Below, one piece after another: positions 1 through 9,383 of a stretch of 20,115 nucleotides of DNA. Numbering within the stretch: the stretch's first letter is position 1; each line of letters opens with the position of its first letter. The stretch is taken from assembly GCA_030066475.1 (NCBI GenBank), contig JASJBO010000047.1, forward strand, positions 1-20,115, read 5' to 3'. The notes below the pieces were generated by a model. That model saw only the letters and a list, made by a program, of their open reading frames with translations. It searched no databases and had not been told where the DNA came from. The DNA comes from Myxococcota bacterium (GTDB lineage: Bacteria > Myxococcota_A > UBA9160 > PR03). Made by a program: the position numbers and the translations under genes.

Positions 1-9
1 GCAGTCGCG

Positions 10-26
10 TGCACACCGGCTGGGCA
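10..26. promoter_or_regulatory. NtrC-like binding site upstream of amt
   Basis: TGCACACCGGCTGGGCA has the 5-7-5 layout of the NtrC consensus TGCAC-N7-GTGCA with one mismatch in the right half. It lies about 40 bases upstream of the -24 element of a sigma-54 promoter. That is closer than most NtrC enhancers, so it may be the promoter-proximal one of a pair whose partner is outside the window. The assignment is an inference from consensus and context. Confidence 0.5.
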
Positions 27-64
27 GCCGCCTGCCCGGGGCGATCCTGGAGCTGTGCCAGCTC

Positions 65-80
65 TGGCACGGTAGTTGCT
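65..80 (+). promoter_or_regulatory. Sigma-54 (RpoN) promoter of amt
   Basis: TGGCACGGTAGTTGCT matches the -24/-12 consensus TGGCACG-N4-TTGCT. The invariant GG (66-67) and GC (78-79) are separated by exactly 10 bases. Transcription should start near base 91. Ammonium transporter genes are classic RpoN/NtrC targets, so the family and the promoter support each other. The -24 element is also the right arm of an inverted repeat, GTGCCA-GCTC-TGGCAC (55-70). Confidence 0.85.
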
Positions 81-90
81 GGAATCGGCA

Positions 91-165
91 CACAAAGGCC
101 TGGCACACAAAGGCCTGGCACACAAAGGCCTGGCACACAAAGGCCTGGCACACAGCGGCCTGGCA
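91..165. repeat. 15-bp tandem repeat in the amt leader
   Basis: Five head-to-tail copies of CACAAAGGCCTGGCA occupy these bases. The first four (91-150) are identical, and the fifth (151-165) differs only by AA to GC (CACAGCGGCCTGGCA). The array begins at the predicted sigma-54 start site, so it would form the first 75 nt of the amt transcript. Each unit contains the self-complementary AGGCCT and the hexamer TGGCAC across each junction, the same hexamer as the -24 element. Perfect copies suggest recent expansion by slippage. Confidence 0.95.
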
Positions 166-205
166 CACAGGTCGCCAGAGAGTTCGGCACGAAGGGGGAC
201 TGCCC

Positions 206-1588
206 ATGTTCGCACGAGGTTCCGGGAGGCATCGCTGGCTCGCCCTGCTCGGGTTCGCCGCCACGTGGTTGTTCGCGAGCGCTGCGTTCGCCGAGGACGA
301 GCTGTCGGCCGGCGACACGGCCTGGATGCTGACCAGCTCGGCGCTGGTGCTGATGATGACGGTGCCCGGGCTGGCGCTGTTCTACACCGGCCTGGTGCGC
401 GCCAAGAACACGCTCAGCATCTTCATGCAGTGCATGGTGTCCGCCGGGCTGATGGGCGTGCTCTGGGTGCTCGTCGGCTACAGCCTCGCCTTCGGCGAGG
501 GCAACGCCTTCATCGGCGACTTCTCCCGCGTGGGACTCGCCGGCATCACCCCCGACACCCTGTCGGGCACGATCCCCGAGTTCGTCTTCGTGATGTTCCA
601 GGGCATGTTCGTGATCATCACGCCGGCGCTGATGGTCGGCGCCTTCGCCGAGCGCATGCGCTTCTCGGCCTACCTGGTGTTCATCACGATCTGGGCCCTG
701 GTCGTCTACGCCCCGCTGGCCCACATGGTCTGGGGCGGGGGCTGGATCGGCGAGCTGGGCGCGCTCGACTTCGCGGGCGGGCTCGTCGTGCACATGTCGA
801 GCGGCTTCTCGGCGCTGGCGCTCGCGATCTTCCTGGGCAAGCGCAAGGGCTTCGGCCGCGACCCGATGCCGCCCCACAACCTGCCCTTCACCGTGATCGG
901 CGCCTCGCTGCTGTGGGTGGGCTGGTTCGGCTTCAACGCGGGCAGCGAGCTGGCCGCCGACGGTACCGCCGGCCTGGCCTTCCTCACCACGAGCACCGCC
1001 AGCTCGACGGCGATCGTGGCGTGGATGGCGATCGAGTGGCTGCACCGCGGCAAGCCCACCGTGCTGGGCGTGGCCACCGCGGCCGTGGCGGGCCTGGTGG
1101 CGATCACGCCGGCCTGCGCCTTCGTGGGCCCGCTGGGCGCGATCGCGGTCGGCGCCGGCTCGGCGGCGATCTGCTACGTGGCCGTCACCATCCTGAAGCC
1201 CGCGCTGGGCTACGACGACTCGCTCGACGTGTTCGGCGTGCACGGCGTGGGTGGCGCCTGGGGCGCCATCGCGACCGGCTTGTTCATCGCGGACTTCGCG
1301 CTGCCCGAGGGCGTGTCGCAGGGCCAGCAGCTCTTCAAGCAGCTGCTGTCGGTGGGCTTCACGGCGGTGTTCGCGCCGGCAGTCACCCTCCTGATCCTGG
1401 TCGGGATGCGCGCGGTGATGGGCTCGCTGCGGGTGTCCGACGAGGACGAGTTCGAGGGCCTCGACCTCGCCGAGCACAGCGAGACGGCCTACGTGTTCGG
1501 CGCCACCAGCGGCTCGCCGGTGTCGCACGGTGCGGCCGTGGCCGGCGGCTCGGTGGGCGTCACGCAGCAGGCGACGCACGAGGCGTAG
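206..1588 (+). CDS. amt: Ammonium transporter, Amt/MEP/Rh family
   Basis: This is a 460-aa inner-membrane ammonium channel that takes up NH4+/NH3 under nitrogen limitation. The start ATG has an AAGGGGGA ribosome site about 6 bases upstream. An N-terminal signal peptide (residues 1-29, ending ASAAFA-E) is followed by 11 hydrophobic segments, the usual Amt topology. The pore twin histidines are visible: H196 in DFAGGLVVH and H346 in VFGVHGVGG. The Phe gate region VMFQGMF (about 129-135) is present. The cytosolic C-terminal tail (408-429, RVSDEDEFEGLDLAEHSE) is the conserved part that contacts PII proteins, followed by a non-conserved Gly/Ala/Ser tail. No glnK/PII gene is visible in the window, and none follows the gene. 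Regulation by NtrC and sigma-54 is inferred from the upstream sites. Confidence 0.97.
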   Translation: MFARGSGRHRWLALLGFAATWLFASAAFAEDELSAGDTAWMLTSSALVLMMTVPGLALFYTGLVRAKNTLSIFMQCMVSAGLMGVLWVLVGYSLAFGEGNAFIGDFSRVGLAGITPDTLSGTIPEFVFVMFQGMFVIITPALMVGAFAERMRFSAYLVFITIWALVVYAPLAHMVWGGGWIGELGALDFAGGLVVHMSSGFSALALAIFLGKRKGFGRDPMPPHNLPFTVIGASLLWVGWFGFNAGSELAADGTAGLAFLTTSTASSTAIVAWMAIEWLHRGKPTVLGVATAAVAGLVAITPACAFVGPLGAIAVGAGSAAICYVAVTILKPALGYDDSLDVFGVHGVGGAWGAIATGLFIADFALPEGVSQGQQLFKQLLSVGFTAVFAPAVTLLILVGMRAVMGSLRVSDEDEFEGLDLAEHSETAYVFGATSGSPVSHGAAVAGGSVGVTQQATHEA

Positions 1589-1605
1589 CCGGATCCGCCC
1601 GGCGG

Positions 1606-1649
1606 CGAAGCAGCCCGGCCGCGCGCTCGGCGAGCGCGCGGCCGCTTCG
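1606..1649. terminator. Strong hairpin between convergent amt and the helical-repeat gene
   Basis: A perfect 12-bp stem (1617-1628 with 1632-1643, loop GGC) is extended by an outer 6-bp CGAAGC/GCTTCG pairing (1606-1611 with 1644-1649) across a 5-base bulge. It fills the gap between two convergent stop codons. There is no T-run on either strand, so it is either a non-canonical bidirectional terminator or an mRNA 3'-end stabiliser. Confidence 0.6.
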
Positions 1650-1651
1650 CG

Positions 1652-2272
1652 TCAGCGCCGCGGGCGCTCGGCGAGCGCAGCCGCAGCTCGCTCGGGCACG
1701 GCGGGGTCGCCGTCGGCCTCCGCCGCGAGCCGCTGGAGCAGCGCGCGCGCCTCGCGGCGCTCGGAGATGCCCAGACCGCTCACGGCGTCGAGCCGCATCT
1801 GGCGCGCGAGACGCGGCCCGTGCAGCGCGCCATACGACCAGCCCGGGTCGCGGGTCGGCTGCGAGGCGCGAGCGAGCAGCCAGGCGAGCGCGCGGTCGTC
1901 GCGCTGCGCCAGCACCCCCATCGCGCGCGGCAGCGCGATGCGCAGGCGGTACTCGGCGGGCGTCAGCTCGCCGTCGCCGCCCCGCTCGCCCACCGCCGCG
2001 AGGGCGTCGTAGGCCGCCGGCTGGCCGCTCAGCGCCAGGGCCATCGCCGCGTTGACGTGCCAGCGAGTCTCGGCGGGGTCGGCCAGCAGCTCGGCCAGGC
2101 GCGTCGCGGCCTCGGGGCCCAGGGCGCGAGCCGGCTGCTCCGGGACGCCCTCGTAGTAGACCTGCCGCACCAGGTCCTCGGCCGCCTCGGCGGACGTCGC
2201 GGCCGCCGCCTGGGGGACCCCGGTCAGGCACAGGGCTGCCAGCGCCGCCGCTCCGCGCTTCACTCGTCGCAT
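1652..2272 (-). CDS. Exported alpha-helical (HEAT-like) hypothetical protein
   Basis: This 206-aa protein is not recognised as a named family. The ATG at 2272 has an AGAGGG ribosome site and is preferred over in-frame codons further upstream. It opens a clear signal peptide, MRRVKRG then a hydrophobic Ala/Leu stretch ending near QAAAA (residue 25). The mature part is rich in Ala, Arg, Leu and Glu. It reads as paired amphipathic helices (for example 54-64, 74-92 and 176-204) like short HEAT/armadillo-type repeats, suggesting a periplasmic scaffold or binding role. It diverges from ahcY and converges on amt. The function is unknown. Confidence 0.7.
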   Translation of the reverse strand: MRRVKRGAAALAALCLTGVPQAAAATSAEAAEDLVRQVYYEGVPEQPARALGPEAATRLAELLADPAETRWHVNAAMALALSGQPAAYDALAAVGERGGDGELTPAEYRLRIALPRAMGVLAQRDDRALAWLLARASQPTRDPGWSYGALHGPRLARQMRLDAVSGLGISERREARALLQRLAAEADGDPAVPERAAAALAERPRR

Positions 2273-2336
2273 CGATCCCTCTCGAGCGCGGCGCCGGGCA
2301 ACGGCGCGCGCGCCCGAGTCTATCACCGGCCTAGGC

Positions 2337-2365
2337 TTGAACTCGGCGGGACGCCGTGCAACAAT
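2337..2365 (+). promoter_or_regulatory. Sigma-70-like promoter of ahcY
   Basis: TTGAAC (2337-2342) and AACAAT (2360-2365) are separated by 17 bases, and each matches 4 of 6 consensus positions. This is one of the least GC-rich stretches in the region and sits about 107 bases before the ahcY start. The placement is an inference from sequence only. Confidence 0.4.
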
Positions 2366-2366
2366 G

Positions 2367-2384
2367 CATCCGCATAAACGGATG
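2367..2384. promoter_or_regulatory. Palindromic operator candidate or RNA hairpin at the ahcY start site
   Basis: CATCCG-CATAAA-CGGATG is a perfect 6-bp inverted repeat with a 6-base AT-rich spacer. It begins two bases after the proposed -10 element, where a repressor would block initiation. S-adenosylhomocysteine-responsive ArsR-type regulators (SahR) are known to control ahcY in some proteobacteria and use palindromic sites. I cannot confirm that this is such a site. As RNA it would form a short hairpin at the 5' end of the transcript. Confidence 0.4.
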
Positions 2385-2471
2385 AATCAGGGCACCGGCC
2401 CTCCCTGCTCCCCACCCCACCCACGAGTTCCCAACCCCGCATCCGGCCCCGAGCCGGCCGAGGAGTGCAGC

Positions 2472-3926
<1,455 letters not shown>

Positions 3927-3988
3927 GGGCCCGACGAGCAGGTCCGAAAACCGCCAGTCGGCGGGCCGGGGCGTGCTACGAAGGGGGC

Positions 3989-5491
3989 GTGCCGCTCGAC
4001 CCCGACGTCTGCTACCGCGCGCTCCGGACGCGCGACGCGCGCTTCGACGGGCGCTTCTTCACGGGCGTGCGCTCGACGGGCGTCTACTGCCGGCCGGTGT
4101 GCCCCGCGCGCACGCCGAAGCGCGAGAACTGCGTGTTCCTGCCCTGCGCCGCCGCCGCGCAGGAGGCCGGCTTCCGGCCCTGCCTGCGCTGCCGCCCCGA
4201 GGCCTCGCCGGGGACCCCTGCCTGGGTGGGCACCTGCGCGCCGATCGCGCGCGCGCTGCGGCTGATCGACGAGGGCGCGCTCGACCGCGCCTCGGTGGCC
4301 GCGCTGGCCGAGCGCGTGGGGCTGGGCGAGCGCCAGCTGCGCCGCCTGTTCCTGCGTCACGTCGGTGCCACGCCGGTGGCCGTGGCCCAGACGCGGCGCG
4401 TGGGGTTCGCGAAGAAGCTGCTGGACGAGACCGCGCTGCCGGTCGGCGAAATCGCGCTGGCGTCGGGGTTCGCGAGCGTGCGGCGCTTCAACGAGGCGAT
4501 GCGCGCCGCCTACGGGCGCGCGCCGCGCGAGCTGCGCCGTCGCGGCGGGCAGGACGGGCAGCCCGCGCGCGGCTCGTGGATCGCGCTGCGCCTGCCGTTC
4601 CGCCCGCCGTTCGACTGGGGCGCCCTGCTCGCCTTCCTCGAGCCGCGGGCGATCCCCGGTGTGGAGGGCGTGCGCGACGGCGCCTACGAGCGGACCGTCT
4701 CGCGGGGCCCCGTGCGCGGGCGGGTCGAGGTGCGGCTCGCGCCCGACGCGCCGCACCTGGTCGCGCGCCTGCGGCTCTCGGGTGCGGGCGAGCTGATTCG
4801 CGTGGCGGAGGGCCTGCGCCGCACCTTCGATCTCACCGCCGACCCGGCGCCGATCGCCGCGCAGCTGCGCGCCGACGCGCGGCTGCGTCCGCTGGTGCGC
4901 GCGCGTCCGGGACTGCGCGTGCCGGGCGCGTGGGACGGCTTCGAGCTGGCCGTGCGCGCGATCCTGGGCCAGCAGGTGAGCGTGCGCGGCGCGACGACGC
5001 TGGCGGGTCGGCTGGTCGAGCGCTTCGGCCACGCGCTCGACCCGGAGCTGTGCGCCGAGGGGAGCCCGGATCGCGTGTTCCCGACAGCCGCCGTCCTCGC
5101 GGACGCCGACCTGCGCAGTATCGGCCTGCCCCGCGCGCGGGCCGGCGCCGTGGCGGCCCTCGCCGAGGCGGTGGCGGCCGGGCGGCTCGCGCTCGAGCCC
5201 GGCGGCGACGCCGAGGCGACTCGCGCCGCGCTGTGCGCGCTGCCGGGCGTGGGTCCCTGGACGGCGCAGTACGTCGCGATGCGCGCGCTGGGCGAGCCCG
5301 ACGCCTTTCCCGCCTCGGACCTCGGCCTGCGCCACGCGCTCGCGAACGGCTCCCTCCCGACCCCAGCGGCCGTGGAGCGGGCGGCGGAGGCGTGGCGCCC
5401 GTGGCGGGCCTACGCCGCGTTGCACCTGTGGACGGGCCGCTCGGCGCCGCGCCCCGCGGCGGGACGAAGACGTGCAGCTCGCGCTCGATGA
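3989..5491 (+). CDS. alkA: Ada-type Zn/methyltransferase-AraC-AlkA DNA-3-methyladenine glycosylase fusion
   Basis: This 500-aa protein joins alkylation sensing and repair. Residues 1-75 form the Ada N-terminal zinc domain, with ligands C34, C38 (GVYCRPVCPARTP) and C65, C68 (RPCLRCRPE). In Ada the first of these accepts methyl groups from phosphotriesters. Residues about 85-185 are an AraC helix-turn-helix pair. Residues about 196-290 are the AlkA N-terminal domain. The HhH-GPD base-excision domain follows, with LPGVGPWTAQY at 418-428 and the likely catalytic Asp at D444 (FPASDLGL). The start GTG at 3989 has AAGGGG 2-3 bases upstream, a rather short spacing. The architecture matches the ~500-residue AlkA of actinobacteria rather than the 282-residue E. 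coli enzyme. It probably activates its own operon when methylated, as Ada does. ogt overlaps its last 20 bases. Confidence 0.93.
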   Translation: MPLDPDVCYRALRTRDARFDGRFFTGVRSTGVYCRPVCPARTPKRENCVFLPCAAAAQEAGFRPCLRCRPEASPGTPAWVGTCAPIARALRLIDEGALDRASVAALAERVGLGERQLRRLFLRHVGATPVAVAQTRRVGFAKKLLDETALPVGEIALASGFASVRRFNEAMRAAYGRAPRELRRRGGQDGQPARGSWIALRLPFRPPFDWGALLAFLEPRAIPGVEGVRDGAYERTVSRGPVRGRVEVRLAPDAPHLVARLRLSGAGELIRVAEGLRRTFDLTADPAPIAAQLRADARLRPLVRARPGLRVPGAWDGFELAVRAILGQQVSVRGATTLAGRLVERFGHALDPELCAEGSPDRVFPTAAVLADADLRSIGLPRARAGAVAALAEAVAAGRLALEPGGDAEATRAALCALPGVGPWTAQYVAMRALGEPDAFPASDLGLRHALANGSLPTPAAVERAAEAWRPWRAYAALHLWTGRSAPRPAAGRRRAARAR

Positions 5492-5975
5492 GGTGAAGAG
5501 CCCGATCGGCACGGTGCTCGTCGTTGCAGACGCCGACGTGCTCGTGGCGCTCGACTTCGCCGACTGCCGCGGCCGCGCCGAGCGCCTGCTGCAGCGCCGC
5601 TTCGGAGCGTACGAGCTGGTGCGCCAGCGCGATCCGGGCGGCTTCGCGGGCCGGGTGCGCGCCTACTTCCGGGGCGAGCTCGACGCGTTCGAGGGCGTCC
5701 CGGTCGAGACGCGCGGCACGCCCTTCCAGCAGCGCGTCTGGCGCGCGCTGCGCCGCATCCCGCCGGGCTCCACCCGCAGCTACGGCGAGCTCGCGGCGAC
5801 GCTCCGGATGCCCCGCGCCTCGCGGGCCGTGGGCACCGCGAACGGCAGCAACCCGATCGCGCTGGTGCTGCCCTGCCACCGGGTGATCGGCAGCGACGGC
5901 GCGCTGCACGGCTACGCCGGCGGCGTCGAGCGCAAGCGCTGGCTGCTGCGCCACGAGGGCGTCGAGGTCAAGTGA
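5472..5975 (+). CDS. ogt: Methylated-DNA-[protein]-cysteine S-methyltransferase
   Basis: This 167-aa suicide enzyme transfers the methyl group from O6-methylguanine (and O4-methylthymine) to its own cysteine. The active-site motif LPCHRVIG (132-140) puts the acceptor at C135. The recognition helix TPFQQRVWRALRRIPPG (83-99) and the arginine-finger segment RASRAVGTANGSNP (115-128) are intact. The GTG at 5472 overlaps the end of alkA by 20 bases. An in-frame GTG at 5493 (before KSPIGTV) is an alternative start just after the alkA stop. Overlap and shared role make this a translationally coupled repair operon. Its stop codon lies inside an inverted copy of the repeat family that follows. Confidence 0.95.
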   Translation: MQLALDEVKSPIGTVLVVADADVLVALDFADCRGRAERLLQRRFGAYELVRQRDPGGFAGRVRAYFRGELDAFEGVPVETRGTPFQQRVWRALRRIPPGSTRSYGELAATLRMPRASRAVGTANGSNPIALVLPCHRVIGSDGALHGYAGGVERKRWLLRHEGVEVK

Positions 5976-6178
5976 CTTCGCTACGGCTCGCTGCGCGCCC
6001 TAGGAGCTTTCACGGCAGAAGCCCCCTGCAAGCGCCCGAAGGGCGCGCGCAGTGAGGCGAAGCCGAACGAAGTCAGACCGCAAGCGCCCGAAGGGCGCGC
6101 GCAGTGAGGCGAAGCCGAACGAAGTCAGACCGCAAGCGCCCGCAGGGCGCGCGCAGCAAGCCGCAGGCGAGCGAAGTC
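5973..6178. repeat. 52-bp tandem repeats plus an inverted short copy
   Basis: Two identical 52-bp units (6028-6079 and 6080-6131) are followed by a diverged third (6132 to about 6178). Each contains the hairpin GCGCCC-GAA-GGGCGC. At 5973-6000 the sequence TGACTTCGCTACGGCTCG then CTGCGCGCCC resembles the reverse complement of the unit's right part, so the array is flanked by an inverted relative that includes the ogt stop codon. The block separates convergent ogt and SDR genes. It could be a dispersed intergenic (REP/BIME-like) element and may act as a transcription terminator or mRNA 3'-end structure for both genes. No protein is supported here. Confidence 0.9.
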
Positions 6179-6184
6179 CACCAG

Positions 6185-6985
6185 CTAGCCCGCGCCGTAG
6201 AGCTTCGCGCGCAGCCGGCGCATGCCGGCCAGCCAGCGGTCGGGGTCGTTCGCCTTGCGCTGGAAGAAGGTCGCGACCTCGGGATGCGGCAGGATCAGGA
6301 AGCGTTCCTCGGCGAGCCCGCGTACCACCGCCTCCGCCACCGCCTCGGGCTCGATCAGCCCGGGCGTCAGGTGGTCGCCCACGCCCGAGTCGGCGGCCTG
6401 TCGCACCATCGGCGTGTTCACGCCCTGGGGACACAGGCACGAGACGCGGATGCCCAGGTGGCCGTAGGAGATCGCCAGCCACTCGGCGAAGCCGAGCGCG
6501 GCGTGCTTGGTGACGGAGTACGCCTGGGTCGACAGATCCGTGAGCAGCCCCGCGGCCGAGGCGGTGCTCAGCAGGTAGCCCTCGCCGCGCTCGAGCATGC
6601 CCGGCAGCACGGCGCGGGCCGCGTAGACGTGGGCCATCACGTTCACGTCCCAGCTCGTGCGCCAGGCGTCGTCGGGGGCGAACGGGCCGGCGTCGAGCGC
6701 CCCGAGGCCCCCGCCGAGCGCCACGCCGGCGTTCGACACGAACAGGTCGATCGGCCCGAAGCGCGCCTCCGCGGCGTCGACCAGTGCGCGCACCTGCGCC
6801 TCGTCGCCGACGTCGGTGGCGACCGCGAGCCCGCCGATCTCCGCCGCGACGCGCGCAGCGCCGGCGCCGTCGAGGTCGGCGACGACCACGCCGCGCGCGC
6901 CCTCCGCGGCGAAGCGCCGGCACAGCGCCGCGCCGATGCCGCTCGCGCCACCCGTCACGACGGCCACCCGGTCCCGAAGCTCCAA
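6185..6985 (-). CDS. Short-chain dehydrogenase/reductase (SDR)
   Basis: This is a 266-aa classical SDR, an NAD(P)-dependent oxidoreductase of unknown substrate. It has the cofactor loop TGGASGIG (11-18), an acidic residue at the end of beta-2 (VADLDG, D37), which favours NAD(H), the NAG motif (85-87), and the catalytic S143 region with Y156-x3-K160 (YSVTK). A C-terminal extension of about 30 residues ([19 protein letters not shown]) is typical of SDRs from lipid or steroid catabolic clusters. The start is TTG at 6985, supported by GGGAGGG 5 bases upstream. It is the last gene of a minus-strand cluster, 19 bases after the oxidoreductase. Confidence 0.93.
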   Translation of the reverse strand: MELRDRVAVVTGGASGIGAALCRRFAAEGARGVVVADLDGAGAARVAAEIGGLAVATDVGDEAQVRALVDAAEARFGPIDLFVSNAGVALGGGLGALDAGPFAPDDAWRTSWDVNVMAHVYAARAVLPGMLERGEGYLLSTASAAGLLTDLSTQAYSVTKHAALGFAEWLAISYGHLGIRVSCLCPQGVNTPMVRQAADSGVGDHLTPGLIEPEAVAEAVVRGLAEERFLILPHPEVATFFQRKANDPDRWLAGMRRLRAKLYGAG

Positions 6986-7004
6986 CGCGTCCCTCCCGCC
7001 CCGC

Positions 7005-7982
7005 TCAGGGCATCAGGATGATCTTGCCCGTGGTCCGCTGCGACTCGATGCGCGCGTGCGCGTCGGCGGCCTCGGCGAGCGGCGCCGTCTCGATCGGCAC
7101 GTCGAGCGCGCCGGCCTGCCAGGCGTCGAACAGGCGCTCGTAGGCGGGGCGGATCTCGCCCAGCCGCGTGCCGATCGTGGTGCCGAGGAAGTAGGTGCGC
7201 AGGCCGAGGTTGCGACCCGCCTCGAGGAACGGCGCGCGCAGCGCCTGCTCGAACGGCGGGTCGCCCGCGGCGCGTCCGTAGAGCACCACGGTCCCGTTCG
7301 ACGCCGCCATCTCGAAGCTGCGCGCGAACTGGGGGCCCGCCACGGAGTCGAGCACCAGGTCGGCGCCGCGCCCGTCGGTGAGCTGCTTCACGCGCTCGAC
7401 GGGATCCTCCTCGCGGTACACCACCACCTCCTGGAAGCCCGCGCGCCGCGCCACCTCGGCCTTCGCCGCGGTCGAGACCAGGCCGATGCCGCGCGCGCCG
7501 CGCAGCCGCAGCAGGCCGCCCAGGAAGCAGCCCACACTGCCCGCCGCCGCGTGCGCCACCACCGTCGAAGTGGCGCCGATCCCGTTCTCGTCGAGCAGGA
7601 ACCAGGCGGTGAGCCCGGCCACCGGGCAGGCGGCGGCCTGCTCGAACGTGACACCGTCGGGGATCGGCGTGGCGAGCACGGCGGGCACGAGGCTCGCCTC
7701 GGCATAGGCGCCGTGCGTCGAGATCCCGAGGATGCGGTCGCCGACGGCGATGCCGGTCACGCCCTCGCCCACCGCGTCCACCGTGCCGGCGAAATCGGTG
7801 CCCGGCACGAACGGCGGCGCGAGGCCCGCCTCGCCCGAGCGACGCGACTGGATGTCGTGGAAGTTGATCGCGACCGCGCGGTTGCGCACGCGCACGGTGC
7901 CCGGCGCCGGGTCGGGCTCGGGTACCTCGACGAGCTTCAGCACCTCGGGCCCGCCGATCGCGGTGACGTGGATGGCCTTCAT
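7005..7982 (-). CDS. Zinc-independent quinone oxidoreductase (MDR family)
   Basis: This 325-aa medium-chain dehydrogenase/reductase resembles the NADPH:quinone reductase group, which reduces quinones or enones. It has a GroES-like N-terminal domain with [18 protein letters not shown] (58-75) and GDRILG (81-86), then a Rossmann domain with the NADPH loop AAAGSVG (145-151). The Cys/His ligands of zinc alcohol dehydrogenases are absent. [14 protein letters not shown] (203-216) is typical of the family. Its ATG overlaps the stop of the upstream MATE gene (ATGA), so the two are translationally coupled. A role beside an efflux pump could be detoxification of electrophiles, which is inference. Confidence 0.93.
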   Translation of the reverse strand: MKAIHVTAIGGPEVLKLVEVPEPDPAPGTVRVRNRAVAINFHDIQSRRSGEAGLAPPFVPGTDFAGTVDAVGEGVTGIAVGDRILGISTHGAYAEASLVPAVLATPIPDGVTFEQAAACPVAGLTAWFLLDENGIGATSTVVAHAAAGSVGCFLGGLLRLRGARGIGLVSTAAKAEVARRAGFQEVVVYREEDPVERVKQLTDGRGADLVLDSVAGPQFARSFEMAASNGTVVLYGRAAGDPPFEQALRAPFLEAGRNLGLRTYFLGTTIGTRLGEIRPAYERLFDAWQAGALDVPIETAPLAEAADAHARIESQRTTGKIILMP

Positions 7983-9349
7983 GACTTCCCTCCCTGCATC
8001 GGGGCAGCGTAGCCCTGCCAGGCGGCCGCCGGGCCCCGCACGTGGATCCAGCCGGCCAGCAGCAGCGCGATCACCCCGAGCGCGATCGCCAGGCCCCACC
8101 AGATGCCGGCCAGGCCCCAGTCCAGCCGCAGCGCGAGCCAGGCGCCGAGTGGCAGCCCCAGCAGCCAGTAGCCGAACAGGTTGAAGACGGCCGCCGGCCG
8201 GGTGCGGCCCATCCCGCGCAGCACCCCGCAGCTCACCACCTGCGCACCGTCGAAGAGCTGGAAGGCGGCCGCGATCGGCAGGATCGCGGCGCACAGCGCC
8301 ACCACCTCGGCGTCGGGCGTGTAGAGCCGCGGCAGCCAGGCGCGCAGACTCACGAACAGTGCGGCTCCGAGCGCCATCACCCCGGTGCCGAAGCCCACCG
8401 AGACCCACGCGGCGCGCTGCGCGTCGTGGGGGCGCTCGGCGCCGACCAGGTTGCCGACGCGCGTGGCGGCGGCCTGCGAGATTCCCAGCGGCAGCATGAA
8501 GGAGAGCGCGGCCATGTTGAGCGCCACCGTGTGCGCTGCCAGCGCTACGGGACCGAGGCGTCCGGCGATCAGGGTGGCGCCGGAGAACGCCCAGAACTCG
8601 AGCGAGGTCTGGATCGCGACGGGGAAGCCCATCGCGAAGACCGCGGCGAGCGCCCGGGGGTCGAACGCGCGCCGGCTCCACGGGACCCAGGCGTCGCCGT
8701 GCAGGCGGAAGGCCACCGTCCAGGCCAGCAGCCCGAGCATCCCGAAGATGCGCGTCCCGGTGGTCGCGATGCCGGCGCCCAGCAGGCCGAGCGCCGGCAT
8801 GCCGAGGTGCCCGAAGATCAGCACCCAGTTCGCGAACGCGTTGAAGACGTTGGCGAACAGCACCACCCACATCGCCGGACGCATCAGCTCGCGCCCCTGG
8901 AGGTACTGGCGCAGCGACGTGTAGGCCAGGAAGAACGGGATGCTCGGGATCTGCACCAGCGTGTACTGGTGGGCCAGGCGCGCCAGCTCCGGCTCCTGCC
9001 CCATCCAGAGCAGGAACGTGCCCGTGCCGGTCCACAGCAACGCGACCGGAATCGAGAGGGCGAGCGCGAGCACCAGCCCGCGCTGGAGCGCGAGCGCGGC
9101 GCGGCGCGCGTCGCCGGCCCCGTGTGCCTGCGCCACGATCGGGTCGAGGCCGAACAGGATGCCGTTGGCGAACTGGAGCGTGCCGAAGATCCAGACGTTC
9201 GCGAGCGAGGCGGCGCCCAGCGCCTCGACGCTCACCCGCCCCACCATCAGCGTGTCGACCACGCCGAGCAGCATGGTGCTCACCTGGGTCGCGGCGACGG
9301 GCAGCGACAGCGCAGCGAGCTTGCGGACTTCGGCGGCTAGCGGACTCAG
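7979..9349 (-). CDS. MATE-family multidrug efflux protein
   Basis: This is a 12-helix inner-membrane antiporter of the MATE (NorM/DinF) family, exporting drugs or metabolites against Na+ or H+. Family signatures include VVDTLMVGRVSVEALGA near the N-terminus, repeated in the second half as ATLIAGRLGPVALAAH, and the QAAATRVGNLVGA segment. The first conventional in-frame start is GTG at 9283 (434 aa), but MATE-like sequence continues upstream (EVRKLAALSLPVAATQ, end of TM1 lead-in). The frame is open back to a TGA at 9413-9415 and contains no ATG, GTG or TTG. CTG at 9349 would give 456 aa, the normal family length, so I use it with reservation. CTG at 9370 is another choice. The gene follows the GTPase by about 34 bases. 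Confidence 0.9.
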   Translation of the reverse strand: MSPLAAEVRKLAALSLPVAATQVSTMLLGVVDTLMVGRVSVEALGAASLANVWIFGTLQFANGILFGLDPIVAQAHGAGDARRAALALQRGLVLALALSIPVALLWTGTGTFLLWMGQEPELARLAHQYTLVQIPSIPFFLAYTSLRQYLQGRELMRPAMWVVLFANVFNAFANWVLIFGHLGMPALGLLGAGIATTGTRIFGMLGLLAWTVAFRLHGDAWVPWSRRAFDPRALAAVFAMGFPVAIQTSLEFWAFSGATLIAGRLGPVALAAHTVALNMAALSFMLPLGISQAAATRVGNLVGAERPHDAQRAAWVSVGFGTGVMALGAALFVSLRAWLPRLYTPDAEVVALCAAILPIAAAFQLFDGAQVVSCGVLRGMGRTRPAAVFNLFGYWLLGLPLGAWLALRLDWGLAGIWWGLAIALGVIALLLAGWIHVRGPAAAWQGYAAPMQGGKS

Positions 9350-9383
9350 GGGCTCGACCCGTGGGCGCAGCGAGCCGCCGAGT

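Noticed and set aside
2343..2471. SAH or SAM riboswitch upstream of ahcY
   Set aside because: I looked for the conserved SAH-riboswitch core and pseudoknot arms and did not find them. Only a short 6-bp hairpin is present, so a protein operator is preferred. A covariance search would settle it.
2337..2471. Longer AhcY starting upstream
   Set aside because: The extra 45 residues are not AhcY-like and overlap the promoter, and the ATG at 2472 has a good ribosome site.
3951..3964. Terminator after ahcY
   Set aside because: Only a 5-bp stem (CCGCC/GGCGG) with no T-run and overlapping the leader of the next gene. Too weak to call.
6028..6178. CRISPR array
   Set aside because: Copies are directly abutting 52-bp tandem units with no spacers, and no cas genes are present.
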